Positions 8,900 through 16,586 of a stretch of 64,000 bases of DNA are shown here, piece by piece. Within the stretch, counting starts at the first letter, position 1. Each line of letters opens with the position of its first letter. The notes beneath the pieces are model-generated. The model was not told the DNA's origin. It did not search any database and worked only from the letters and a program-made list of their open reading frames with translations. The DNA comes from Rhodanobacteraceae bacterium (lineage in GTDB: Bacteria; Pseudomonadota; Gammaproteobacteria; Xanthomonadales; SZUA-5). Made by a program: the position numbers and the translations under genes. The stretch is taken from assembly GCA_016717705.1 (NCBI GenBank), contig JADKFD010000021.1, positions 1 to 64,000 of the forward strand, written 5' to 3'.

Positions 8900-9990
8900 G
8901 CAATCGCCGGCTTCTCGATCAGGCGCCAGCCGAGCACCGCGAGCAACAGGGTCAGGCCGACGATCAGCCACGACTGCCGCAGCGCACCGAGCTCGGGTGC
9001 GCGGCTCAGCACGTACAGCAACACCGGCATATGCCACAGGTAAATGCCGTAAGTGAGTTTGCCGGCTTGCTGCATCCAGCGTTCGCCCGGCAGCAGCTTG
9101 CCAGCCAGCAGGCACGCCGCCACGCAGCAGCCGCTGGCCAGCGCAATCAGCGTGCGCATCCAGACCGTCGTCACCGGCGACTGCCAGTACACCAGCGCAT
9201 AGCTTGACGCGATTTCGATCACCGCCACCCACAACGCCAGCCCGAGCAGCAGCAGCCCCGCCGCCCAGACCGCGCGTGTGCGCGCCGGCGCCTGCGCACC
9301 CCAGCGCCAGTGCGCCAGCATCGCCAGCATGCCGGCGGCGAAGCCGTCGATGGCACCCGGCAGCTGGTTGTCCAGATGCGCCACAAGAGCCGAACCGGCG
9401 GGATCCGCGGCATACAGCAGGTACCAGAGCGCGCGCCACGCCAGGCCGAGCGCGAAAGCCCCGAGCAGCCAGGCAAGCGCGTGGCGCCCCGCCAGCAGCA
9501 CGCCGCCGAGCAGCGCAATGACCAGGTAGAACTGCATCTCCAGGCCCAGTGTCCAGCTCGGGCCATTGATGCCGCCGTTGGAGAATGGAAAGCAGTTGTG
9601 GATGAAAGCCAGATGCACGCCGATCATCTGCCAGGCGTCGTCGCGGGCGAAGAAGTCGGGCTTGTTGAGCGCGATGTCGACCGCGCCGGTGAGCAGCAGC
9701 AGCGGCGCGATGCGCCACCAGCGGCGCCACAGGAAACGCCGCCGATGGCCATCCAGCGATTTTTCGCGCTCGGCGAGCAAAGCCTGCAGGATCACCGCGC
9801 CGCTGATCGCGAAAAAGATCTCGACGCCGAACAGACCGAGGCGGAACCAGATCCACGGGTAGCTCGCCGGCACCGGCAGGCCGACCACCGTGTTCAGGTG
9901 CAGCACCAGCACGCTGACGGCGGCGAACACGCGCAACGCGTCCAGCATCGGGTAATAGGCGAGTGCTTCGCGGGCTCCGTCGCGCTGCAC
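8854..9990 (-). CDS. Acyltransferase 3 family membrane protein (OafA/YrhL-like)
   Basis: Integral membrane O-acyltransferase with about ten hydrophobic helices in 378 residues. The N terminus has the family's LDALRVFAAVSVLVLH opening with the essential histidine; FFAISGAVI and WTLGLEMQFYL are also typical. Such proteins acetylate or acylate surface sugars or peptidoglycan. The GTG start at 9990 lies six bases after the stop of the upstream gene on the same strand, so it is the last gene of a four-gene operon. The link between an acyltransferase and the copper monooxygenase two genes upstream is unexplained. Confidence 0.87.
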   Translation of the reverse strand: MQRDGAREALAYYPMLDALRVFAAVSVLVLHLNTVVGLPVPASYPWIWFRLGLFGVEIFFAISGAVILQALLAEREKSLDGHRRRFLWRRWWRIAPLLLLTGAVDIALNKPDFFARDDAWQMIGVHLAFIHNCFPFSNGGINGPSWTLGLEMQFYLVIALLGGVLLAGRHALAWLLGAFALGLAWRALWYLLYAADPAGSALVAHLDNQLPGAIDGFAAGMLAMLAHWRWGAQAPARTRAVWAAGLLLLGLALWVAVIEIASSYALVYWQSPVTTVWMRTLIALASGCCVAACLLAGKLLPGERWMQQAGKLTYGIYLWHMPVLLYVLSRAPELGALRQSWLIVGLTLLLAVLGWRLIEKPAIAYGRRRLGVGSPVAR

Positions 9991-9996
9991 GGGGCC

Positions 9997-10506
9997 TCAG
10001 AATGGCCCGAAGGCGGCCGCGCGGGCGGTGTAGGCCGCCACGCTCTCCGGCGCCAGCGGCGACAACACGCGGCGGAACAGATAGGGGTACTCGGTGTGCT
10101 CGAAGCCGGCGCGCAGATCGACGATTTCGGCGCGCTTGTCGCCGCAATAGGCAAACAGGATCGGGCTGCGCGTGGCGAACACGCGGAATATGAAGCGGAT
10201 CAGCAAACAATGCATGCCGCCCGCCGCCTTGAGCACGGCGCGCTCCTCGCTCGCCATCAGGCGCAGCACGCGTTCGTCGGTGCAGGAACCGCCGCCCATG
10301 CCCATGCCCTCATGCACGAACACATGGCCGTAACTGGCGACGTGCAGGCTGCCGTCGGCCGCGCGATAGAGCGCGATGAAGTGGTGCGGATAAGTCGGGA
10401 TCGGCGAGTTGAACTTGCGCTGGAACAGCGCGCCTGCATAGGGCGCGGCGTCGCGGACTTCTTCGAAGATCAGGAATGGCGGCTGGTCGCTCGAAGCGGC
10501 AGTCAT
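9997..10506 (-). CDS. Hypothetical protein, 169 residues, in copper-monooxygenase operon
   Basis: I do not recognise a family. It is a soluble protein with no signal peptide. Notable features are YPHHFIALYRAADGSLHVASY near the N terminus, a glycine/methionine stretch HEGMGMGGGSCTDE, and FAYCGDKRAEIVDLR in the second half, which looks like an enzyme-fold core. Its start overlaps the stop of the monooxygenase gene (ATGA at about 10503-10506) and its stop lies six bases before the acyltransferase start, so all are probably translated from one message. The His/Met/Cys-rich middle might bind metal, but that is speculation. Confidence 0.6.
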   Translation of the reverse strand: MTAASSDQPPFLIFEEVRDAAPYAGALFQRKFNSPIPTYPHHFIALYRAADGSLHVASYGHVFVHEGMGMGGGSCTDERVLRLMASEERAVLKAAGGMHCLLIRFIFRVFATRSPILFAYCGDKRAEIVDLRAGFEHTEYPYLFRRVLSPLAPESVAAYTARAAAFGPF

Positions 10507-11835
10507 GGTGCGGGTTTCCTTGCGCTGTCCTTGTGGTCTTCACCTTTGGCCAGCGCCAGCAGCGAAAAGTTGTAGCACATCTCTTCCTTCGATCCGTAGC
10601 CGCCGTAGACCGGCTCGGCGCCCGGGTTGGCGAATTCGCATTGCACTTCCAGCTGCGTGGCGTCGAGCCGGTCGAGCGCCACGCGCCTGGGCTGCGCCAG
10701 AAAGAAGTCGCGCTGCCAGCCGAACTGGTAGCGCGGTACATTGAGCAGGATCTCCGCGGTGTCATCGTGCAGCAGACGCACGCCCGGCCGCCCCGATCAG
10801 GTGCATGTGCACGTTCACCGAGTGAATCTCGATGCGATCGAAATCCGCGAGCGGACGCCCCGAGGCCACCGCAATGTACTGATCGAGCCCGAGCAGACTG
10901 GCCGCGAATGACACGCTGGACTTGCCTTTCGCCGGCACCACCAGGCTGCCGTTGCTCTTGCCCTGCAGCCACTCGCTGCGGCTCAGCGGCCAGTTCATTG
11001 CCGGCTTGGCCACCTGCTCGGCGGTCTTGAAATGCAGCACGCTGCCGGCGTCGCGCTCGTTCGGCGCAAATCCACTGAAGTAGTGCATCTGCACCACCAC
11101 CGTCGCGCCCGGCTTCACCGGGATGCCGGTTCCCGGTGGCAAGTCATAGCCCTCCATGCCCGGCGCCCAGTGCGCCAGCCAGTACTGGCCGTTGGCCAGT
11201 TCCTCGAAGCTCTCCTTGTGACTGGCAACGAAAGCTTCGCGCTGCCCGGGCTCGGCCAGACGATCTGCCACCGGCCCGCCAAAGCAGCGATAGCCCTGCC
11301 CGCCTTCGGCCGCGACGAATTCCTGGTAGACCGGCAAGTGGCTGGGTTCGCCGATGTAGATGATGGCGTGGTGCGAAATGCGCGCGTTGCCCGGCGTGGC
11401 GCCGATGCCGGTCACATACGCCGGATGGTCCAGCGGCCAGCGGGTGACGAAACAACGGTAGTCGTCGGGATGCGTCTGATCGGGAAGGAAATCGCGCGAG
11501 CCGGCGAGCGCCACGGTGACATCGCCGACGAAACCAGCCGGTGCCTTCGCATTGCGGGTGCTTTGGCGCGGGCGCCCCTTCGGATAGCCCGCGGCGCCCC
11601 AACGCTCGAACAGCGCCAGTTGCGCGTCGCTGAGCGAATAGTCGTTGAGGTAGCGCTGGTGACCGGGCTCGGCCATCCACGGCGGCATGCGCCGCGCGGC
11701 CACCGCCCCGACGATCGCCGCACGAAAATCATAGGCGCGCTCGGGATCCTCGTAGGAAAAAGCCACGCTGCCCTGCGCATGGCAGGCCAGACACTTGGCC
11801 TCGATGATCGGCCGGATGTCGCGGTAGTAATTCAC
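10503..11835 (-). CDS. PHM/DBH-like copper monooxygenase with CxxCH motif, frameshifted
   Basis: Relative of peptidylglycine alpha-hydroxylating and dopamine beta-monooxygenases (copper type II, ascorbate-dependent). The N terminus has a cytochrome-like CLACH motif (residues 15-19). Copper ligands expected from PHM are visible: the HH pair in ISHHAIIY (155-156), H251 in VQMHYFSG, HxH in NVHMHLIG (343 and 345), and the Met ligand in EEMCYNF. That Met lies after a frameshift: one extra C in the CCCC run at 10791-10794 separates frame 1 (11835-10762) from frame 2 (to 10503). Removing it gives a continuous LIGRPGVRLLHDD. The start is unclear. An ATGATG overlapping the upstream stop is in frame but meets TGA after four codons (TGA where TGG would read Trp), so I give GTG 11835. 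Confidence 0.78.
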
Positions 11836-11888
11836 GCTGTGCGCCGCCCACAGCGGGGCCGACCAGCGGGAAAATCGTCAGTATCGCA

Positions 11889-12377
11889 TCATTGCCCCGC
11901 GCCTCGGTGATCGGTGCCTGCCAGCAGCGCATCCAGCGCCATCAGGTCGGTGGCATTCAGATGCCCGCTGAAGCGCCCGAGTTCCCGCCCATCGGGCGCC
12001 AGCAGCAGCACCGTCGGTACCGTCACCACCTGATATCGGGCAGCAAAGTCACCGCCATCATGGGCAATGACCGCCGCTCCGCCCGCATAGCCATTCATGC
12101 GCGCGGCCGCAGCTTGCGCATCGACCAGTTTCGCATCGGTACTCACGGCCAGATGACGCACTCCCGATCGCTGGCGCAACAACGCTGCCAGATCGGTGGT
12201 GACGCCGGCACAACTGTGGCACCAACTGGCCCAGATCTGCACCAATCGAAGATCGCCGGTGCCGATGGTCGCAAGCTCGGCGCCGGCCAGCCAGGTGAGC
12301 GACGGTTCGCCACGGGATGTGGGCGCCGCCAGCAAGGACGACGCGCACAACAACAGCAGGGCGGCAAGTCGGATCAC
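11889..12377 (-). CDS. Thioredoxin-fold protein, probably periplasmic
   Basis: TlpA/thioredoxin-like protein with redox motif WASWCHSC and the cis-proline strand VVTVPTVLLL typical of the fold. I set the start at GTG 12377 because a signal peptide (VIRLAALLLLCASSLLAAP) begins there; the frame is open to a GTG at 12419 with no better ribosome site. Its stop overlaps the first ATG before the copper-monooxygenase gene, so it heads that operon. A periplasmic CxxC protein next to a CxxCH and copper protein suggests help with thiol reduction or cofactor assembly, by inference only. Confidence 0.8.
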   Translation of the reverse strand: MIRLAALLLLCASSLLAAPTSRGEPSLTWLAGAELATIGTGDLRLVQIWASWCHSCAGVTTDLAALLRQRSGVRHLAVSTDAKLVDAQAAAARMNGYAGGAAVIAHDGGDFAARYQVVTVPTVLLLAPDGRELGRFSGHLNATDLMALDALLAGTDHRGAGQ

Positions 12378-12642
12378 GCTGCAGCACGAAAGCCTGACCC
12401 CGGGGGGTTCCGGGCGCACGGGACGATAGGCTCAGGGCTGGAGGGCGGCAAGTGCGAGCGCTGACCGCCGCCAATGCATGGACCTCGAAGTTTGCAGACG
12501 TCGGTCAGGTTGCCTGCGCTGCAGGCTGCCTGACTCGCCCCAGCGTCACCTGGCCTGCTGCGCAGGCAACGCGACCTACTTCCACGCGTGAGGCCCGCGA
12601 ATATTCAATCCGCGGGCCCCATCGCATTTCAGCTTTTCCACT

Positions 12643-12656
12643 GGGCGAAATCGCCC
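12643..12656. other. Small hairpin downstream of glnK
   Basis: GGGCGA and TCGCCC form a short stem just past the glnK stop (minus strand). No T-rich run follows on the minus strand, so termination activity is doubtful. The rest of 12420-12669 shows no gene. Confidence 0.3.
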
Positions 12657-12669
12657 TGGCGATTCCGCC

Positions 12670-13008
12670 TTACAGCGCGTCGCCGTCGACTTCGCCGGTG
12701 CGGATGCGCACCACCTGGTCGAGGTTGTAGACGAAGATCTTGCCGTCGCCGATGCGGCCGGTATTGGCCGCCTTGCGCACGGCGTCGACCACTGCTTCGA
12801 CGCGTTCGTCGATCACGGCGATTTCGACTTTGACCTTGGGCAGGAAGTCGACCACGTACTCGGCGCCACGATACAGCTCGGTGTGGCCCTTCTGGCGACC
12901 GAAGCCCTTGACCTCGGTGACGGTGATCCCGGTCATGCCGACTTCGGAAAGTGCCTCGCGGACGTCGTCGAGCTTGAACGGTTTGATGATGGCTACGACC
13001 ATTTTCAT
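12670..13008 (-). CDS. glnK: Nitrogen regulatory PII protein GlnK
   Basis: PII signal-transduction protein that senses 2-oxoglutarate/ATP/ADP and blocks AmtB when nitrogen is plentiful. The 112-residue length from ATG 13008 is exactly the family's. I prefer this ATG (MKMVVAIIKPF), with AGGAG eight bases upstream, over an open extension to 13029. The T-loop contains GRQKGHTELYRGAEY, with the uridylylation tyrosine, and TGRIGDGKIFV matches the PII signature. It follows amtB by 45 bases, so the order is amtB-glnK, the reverse of the usual glnK-amtB. Confidence 0.95.
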   Translation of the reverse strand: MKMVVAIIKPFKLDDVREALSEVGMTGITVTEVKGFGRQKGHTELYRGAEYVVDFLPKVKVEIAVIDERVEAVVDAVRKAANTGRIGDGKIFVYNLDQVVRIRTGEVDGDAL

Positions 13009-13026
13009 CTTGAGTACTCCTGGTTC

Positions 13027-13056
13027 CATTGCATGATCAGCCGCATTGCATGATCA
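13027..13056 (-). repeat. 13-bp direct repeat in the amtB-glnK spacer
   Basis: TGATCATGCAATG (minus-strand sense) occurs twice, at 13044-13056 and 13027-13039, four bases apart. The first copy includes the amtB stop codon. It could be a slip duplication or a protein or RNA site that tunes glnK expression relative to amtB. Confidence 0.6.
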
Positions 13057-14367
13057 CAGGTTGTAGCCGCGTTCGTCGTGCAGCACCAGATCGAGGCCTT
13101 CGGTTTCTTCGTCGACAGACACCCGCAATGGTACGACCACGCTCACCAGCTTCAGGATGACAAAGGTCAACAGGCCGCTGTAGACCACCGTGAACAGCAC
13201 GCTCTTGGTTTGCACCCACACCTGACCGGCGATCGTCTGACCTTCGACCAGACCGGCACCGCCGAGGCTGGCATCGGCAAACACGCCGGTGAGAATGGCA
13301 CCGATGATGCCACCGACTGCGTGCACGCCGAAGACATCCAGCGAATCGTCGTAGCCGAGCGCACGCTTGAGTTTGGTGGCGGCGAAATAGCAGACCACGC
13401 CCGCAACCAGACCGATGACGACCGCACCGCCGGGCCCGCAAGTACCCGAAGCCGGGGTGATGGCGACCAGCCCCGCGACCGCACCGGATGCGATACCCAG
13501 CACCGAGGGCTTCTTGTGCATCATCCACTCGACCAGCATCCAGCCCAGCGCCGCGGCGGCGGTGGCCACCTGGGTGACCAGCATGGCCATGCCGGCGGCG
13601 CCGTTGGCGGCGACCGCCGAGCCGGCGTTGAAGCCGAACCAGCCCACCCACAGCATCGAGGCGCCAATCACCGTGTAGGTGAGGTTATGCGGCGGCATCG
13701 CGGTATTCGGGAAGCCCTTGCGCTTGCCCAGCACCAGCGCACCGACCAGCGCCGCAATACCGGCATTGATGTGCACGACCGTGCCGCCGGCGAAATCGAG
13801 CACGCCCCAGTCCCACAGCAGGCCGCCGTTGCCCGACCAGACCATGTGCGCCATCGGGAAGTACACCAGCGTCACCCACACGCCGGCGAAGATCAGCAAC
13901 GCCGAGAAGCGCATGCGCTCGGCAATCGAGCCGACGATCAGCGCCACCGTGATGATCGCGAAGGTCATCTGGAAAGTCGCGAAAACGCTTTCGGGAATCG
14001 TCAGCCACAGCGCATCGCGGGCGACACCGATCATCAGCGCCTTGTCGAAACCACCGATGATCGAGTTCAGGTTGACCACGCCCTGTTCCATACCAGCCAC
14101 GCTGAAGGTCATCGAGTAGCCGTAGAGCACCCACAGCACGCTGACCAGCGCAGTGACTGCGAAACACTGCATCAGGACCGACAACACGTTCTTGGCGCGC
14201 ACCAGGCCGCCGTAGAACAAAGCCAGGCCGGGTATGGTCATGAACAGCACCAGGGCGGTGGCGGTGAGCATCCACGCGGTGTCGCCCGAGTTCAGCGTCG
14301 GCGTGTCCTGGGCCGAGGCTGCGCCAGCAGCCAGCAGCGCCGGTAGTCCGTAGAGCCATCGTTTCAT
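13054..14367 (-). CDS. amtB: Ammonium transporter AmtB
   Basis: Trimeric ammonium channel of the inner membrane. From ATG 14367, preceded by AAGGGGA, there are 437 residues with a cleavable signal (MKRWLYGLPALLAAGAASA) and about eleven membrane helices. Family motifs include FYGGLVRAKNVLSVLMQ, the GNGGLL/DFAGGTVVHINAG signature and DDSLDVFGVHAVGG, which holds the second pore histidine. It is transcribed with glnK, probably from a sigma-54 promoter 50-70 bases upstream, so expression should rise under nitrogen limitation. Confidence 0.96.
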   Translation of the reverse strand: MKRWLYGLPALLAAGAASAQDTPTLNSGDTAWMLTATALVLFMTIPGLALFYGGLVRAKNVLSVLMQCFAVTALVSVLWVLYGYSMTFSVAGMEQGVVNLNSIIGGFDKALMIGVARDALWLTIPESVFATFQMTFAIITVALIVGSIAERMRFSALLIFAGVWVTLVYFPMAHMVWSGNGGLLWDWGVLDFAGGTVVHINAGIAALVGALVLGKRKGFPNTAMPPHNLTYTVIGASMLWVGWFGFNAGSAVAANGAAGMAMLVTQVATAAAALGWMLVEWMMHKKPSVLGIASGAVAGLVAITPASGTCGPGGAVVIGLVAGVVCYFAATKLKRALGYDDSLDVFGVHAVGGIIGAILTGVFADASLGGAGLVEGQTIAGQVWVQTKSVLFTVVYSGLLTFVILKLVSVVVPLRVSVDEETEGLDLVLHDERGYNL

Positions 14368-14419
14368 TGCGTATCCCCTTCGTCGGACGGATTGGTTGCA
14401 CAACATCAGGGGATGGATG

Positions 14420-14434
14420 GCAAGAGCGGTGCCA
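14420..14434 (-). promoter_or_regulatory. Sigma-54 (RpoN) promoter of amtB-glnK
   Basis: On the minus strand the sequence reads TGGCAC, five bases, TTGC: an exact match to the -24/-12 core consensus. The GC of TTGC lies about 55 bases before the amtB start, leaving a leader of about 40 bases. An RpoN promoter is expected for NtrC-controlled ammonium uptake genes. Confidence 0.85.
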
Positions 14435-14576
14435 GCATCTGGAGCACGCACTCAGTTGGGCGCGGTTCGCGCCCACCAATGTGTGAAAAGCCATTATCTT
14501 CATAGGCTTGACTCTTCGCACTGACGCTCAGGGGCAGGCCTGCCGCGGGTGCTGCAAGCGGCTTGCCACGCTGCGG

Positions 14577-14623
14577 TGCACCATGAACGGTGGGTAAATA
14601 CTGCCGATCACCAGTTTGGTGCA
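14577..14623 (-). promoter_or_regulatory. Candidate NtrC enhancer sites upstream of amtB
   Basis: Two NtrC-like elements lie about 145-190 bases upstream of the sigma-54 core. At 14607-14623, ATCACCA-GTT-TGGTGCA matches the consensus palindrome (TGCACCA-N3-TGGTGCA) in 12 of 14 arm positions. At 14577-14594 there is a perfect TGCACCA half with a poor partner (CGGTGGG, 4-base spacer). Distance and pairing fit enhancer-type activation. Confidence 0.6.
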
Positions 14624-14647
14624 TGACGTCCGGGCCCAGCCCGTCCT

Positions 14648-14777
14648 GTGGGAGCGGATTCATTCCGCGAGCTTTGCTTCGCTGGGCACGACGGCAAAGG
14701 CATCGCGCGCAAGCGCGCTCCTACAAATCCTGCGTCGGCTTTCGGCAAGATGTAGGAGCGCGCTCGCGCGCGATAGC
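14648..14777. repeat. Two palindromic repeat elements of different families
   Basis: At about 14648-14680 lies a GTGGGAGCGGATTCATTCCGCGAGC hairpin of the GGGAGCGG family, also seen near 55.9 and 58.2-58.5 kb. At 14701-14777 lies a facing pair of GTAGGAGCG-type arms. They occupy the region between divergent amtB and mgtE, close to the mgtE start, and may belong to its leader. Confidence 0.75.
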
Positions 14778-14848
14778 GTCTGCAGCCACATCCTCAGGCC
14801 GCCACCTGCGCTAGTCTTCGGCTTCGTCCCGAGTACCGGCGCGCGTCC

Positions 14849-16063
14849 ATGTCCGACCACACGATCCACGCCGATTACATGCCGATGCTGATCGAGCGCG
14901 TGCGCGCGACCGATCTCAAGAGCGCGGCCAGGATGCTGGCGCCGATGAGTGACATCGAGATCGCGCAGGTGCTGGCGGGACTGAGTACCGGCCAGGCGGT
15001 CGAAGTTCTGGAGGAGTTCCCGAAGGATCGACGCGCGGCGATTGCCGCCGAGACCGCCGCCGGGCCCGACTGGCTGGAGGGCCACCGCTATCCCGAGGGC
15101 AGCGTCGGGCGTCTGATGGAGCGTGCGCCGGCAGTGTTCCCGGAGCAAGCGCAGGTCGGCGTGGTCATCGAGACCCTGCGCGATGTCATCCGCGCGCGTC
15201 AGATCGTCTATGTGTTCTGCGTCGACGCCGCACGCAAGTTCACTGGCGTCGTGGCCTTTCGCGAACTGTTGTTTTCCGATCGCGATGCCACGCTGGAGTC
15301 GGTGATGGTGCATTCACCCTTCGCGCTGCAGCCGGGCATGCCGCTGCCGGACGCGATGCGCGAGGTGGTCACCCGTCATTATCCGGTGTATCCGGTGTGC
15401 AACGACGCCGGGCAGTTGCTCGGCCAGGTCAAGGGCTCGGTGCTGTTCGAGCAGCAGGCTTTCGAGATTTCGGCGCAAGCCGGTTCGATGGTCGGCGTGG
15501 AGAAGGAAGAGCGCCTGTGGACGCCGTGGCCGCGCGCGCTGCGTTTTCGCCATCCCTGGCTGCAGCTGAACCTGCTGACCGCCTTTGTCGCCGGCGCCGT
15601 GGTCGGGGTGTTCCAGGACACCATCGATCGCATCGTGCTGCTCGCGGTGTTCATCCCGGTGCTGTCGGGTCAATGCAGCAACACCGGCTGTCAGGCGTTG
15701 GCAGTGACCCTGCGCGGCATGACCTTGAATGAGGTCAAACCCGGCAGTGCGCTGCGCCTGATGAGCAAGGAAGCCTGGCTCGGCTTCCTCAACGGTGCCT
15801 TGGTCGGCGTCGTCGCCGGCATCGCCATGTACGTGCTCGCGGTGGCGCAGAAATCCGCCGCACCGCTGACGCTGAGTCTGATCACCTTCGGTGCGATGAC
15901 CGTCAGTTGCATGATCAGCGGCATGGCCGGTGCCGGCGTGCCGCTGTTGCTCAAGCGCCTGGGCGCCGATCCGGCCACGGCGTCCAGCATCTTTCTGACC
16001 ACCGCGACCGATGTGTTCAGCATGGGCGCGTTTCTCGGGATGGCGGCGTGGTTGGTGGCTTGA
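14849..16063 (+). CDS. MgtE-family magnesium transporter, divergent pore motif
   Basis: Homodimeric Mg2+ channel/transporter family. Residues about 10-110 form the acidic MgtE N domain (superhelical, LAGLSTGQAVEVLEEFP), 115-240 a pair of CBS domains, and 255-404 five membrane helices. The 404-residue length is slightly short against the usual about 450. The signature normally written PMGGNAGNQ is here LSGQCSNTGCQALAV: cysteines flank the pore Asn and the first Gly pair is changed. The main fold is clear, but ion preference may differ. The stop overlaps a TTG that begins the TatD remnant. Confidence 0.88.
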   Translation: MSDHTIHADYMPMLIERVRATDLKSAARMLAPMSDIEIAQVLAGLSTGQAVEVLEEFPKDRRAAIAAETAAGPDWLEGHRYPEGSVGRLMERAPAVFPEQAQVGVVIETLRDVIRARQIVYVFCVDAARKFTGVVAFRELLFSDRDATLESVMVHSPFALQPGMPLPDAMREVVTRHYPVYPVCNDAGQLLGQVKGSVLFEQQAFEISAQAGSMVGVEKEERLWTPWPRALRFRHPWLQLNLLTAFVAGAVVGVFQDTIDRIVLLAVFIPVLSGQCSNTGCQALAVTLRGMTLNEVKPGSALRLMSKEAWLGFLNGALVGVVAGIAMYVLAVAQKSAAPLTLSLITFGAMTVSCMISGMAGAGVPLLLKRLGADPATASSIFLTTATDVFSMGAFLGMAAWLVA

Positions 16064-16440
16064 TCGACAGCCACTGCCACCTCGACGCGCCGGAGTTCGC
16101 TGCCGACCGGGGCAAGATCGGCGGCGTCGTGCACAGCTTCTCCGGCAGCGAAGAACAAGCGCGACAGCTGTGGAAACTCGGGTTTTGCCTCGGTATCGGC
16201 GGCCCGGTGACCTTCGAACGCGCACAACGCCTGCGGCGGATCGTCGCCAGCATGCCGATCGAGTTCCTGCTGCTGGAAACCGACGCACCGGATCAACCTG
16301 ATCAGTGGCATCGCGGGCAGCGCAATGAACCGGCGAATCTGGCGGTGGTCGCCGAGACGATTGCCGGACTGCGAGGCGTGAGTGTTGGCGAGATCGCGCG
16401 GGCCACCAGCGACAATGCGCGGCGGGTATTTCCGGCTGTA
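16060..16440 (+). pseudogene. TatD-family DNase with large internal deletion
   Basis: A metal-dependent hydrolase of the TatD/YcfH family, but only about 127 residues against the usual about 260. Metal ligands H-x-H (IDSHCHLD) sit at the N terminus. Seventeen residues in, the sequence jumps to GGVVHSFSGSEEQARQ, which is normally about 125 residues into the protein, and ends with LLLETDAPDQ and NARRVFPA. The middle of the TIM barrel, with the metal-ligand Glu of the GEIGLD motif and one His, is missing without a frame change. The natural stop is also absent: a GTAGGAGC repeat begins at 16437 and the frame runs on to 17502 across tcdA. TTG 16060 (or GTG 16048) would be the start. Almost certainly inactive as a nuclease. 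Confidence 0.8.
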
Positions 16441-16586
16441 GGAGCCGACGCGTGCGTCGCGACCACGCGGCGCAGCCTTGCCGGCGCGGTGCTTTTCGAC
16501 GACCTCGCCAACGGGCTGCGGGCCAGAGCGGTGGCAGGCCACCGCACTCACAGGCCGCGCGCGCGAGCACGGCGCCTACAACAACA
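16437..16586. repeat. GTAGGAGC-type repeat arms at the tatD remnant end
   Basis: One arm, GTAGGAGCCGACGCGTGCGTCGCGACC, lies at 16439-16465 and an opposing arm ending GCGCGAGCACGGCGCCTAC at about 16560-16580. It separates the convergent tatD remnant and tcdA, and has replaced the normal tatD stop region. Confidence 0.65.

Noticed and set aside
7949..10210. Minus-strand open frame of 753 codons
   Set aside because: Out-of-frame reading of the acyltransferase and antisense to the deacetylase.
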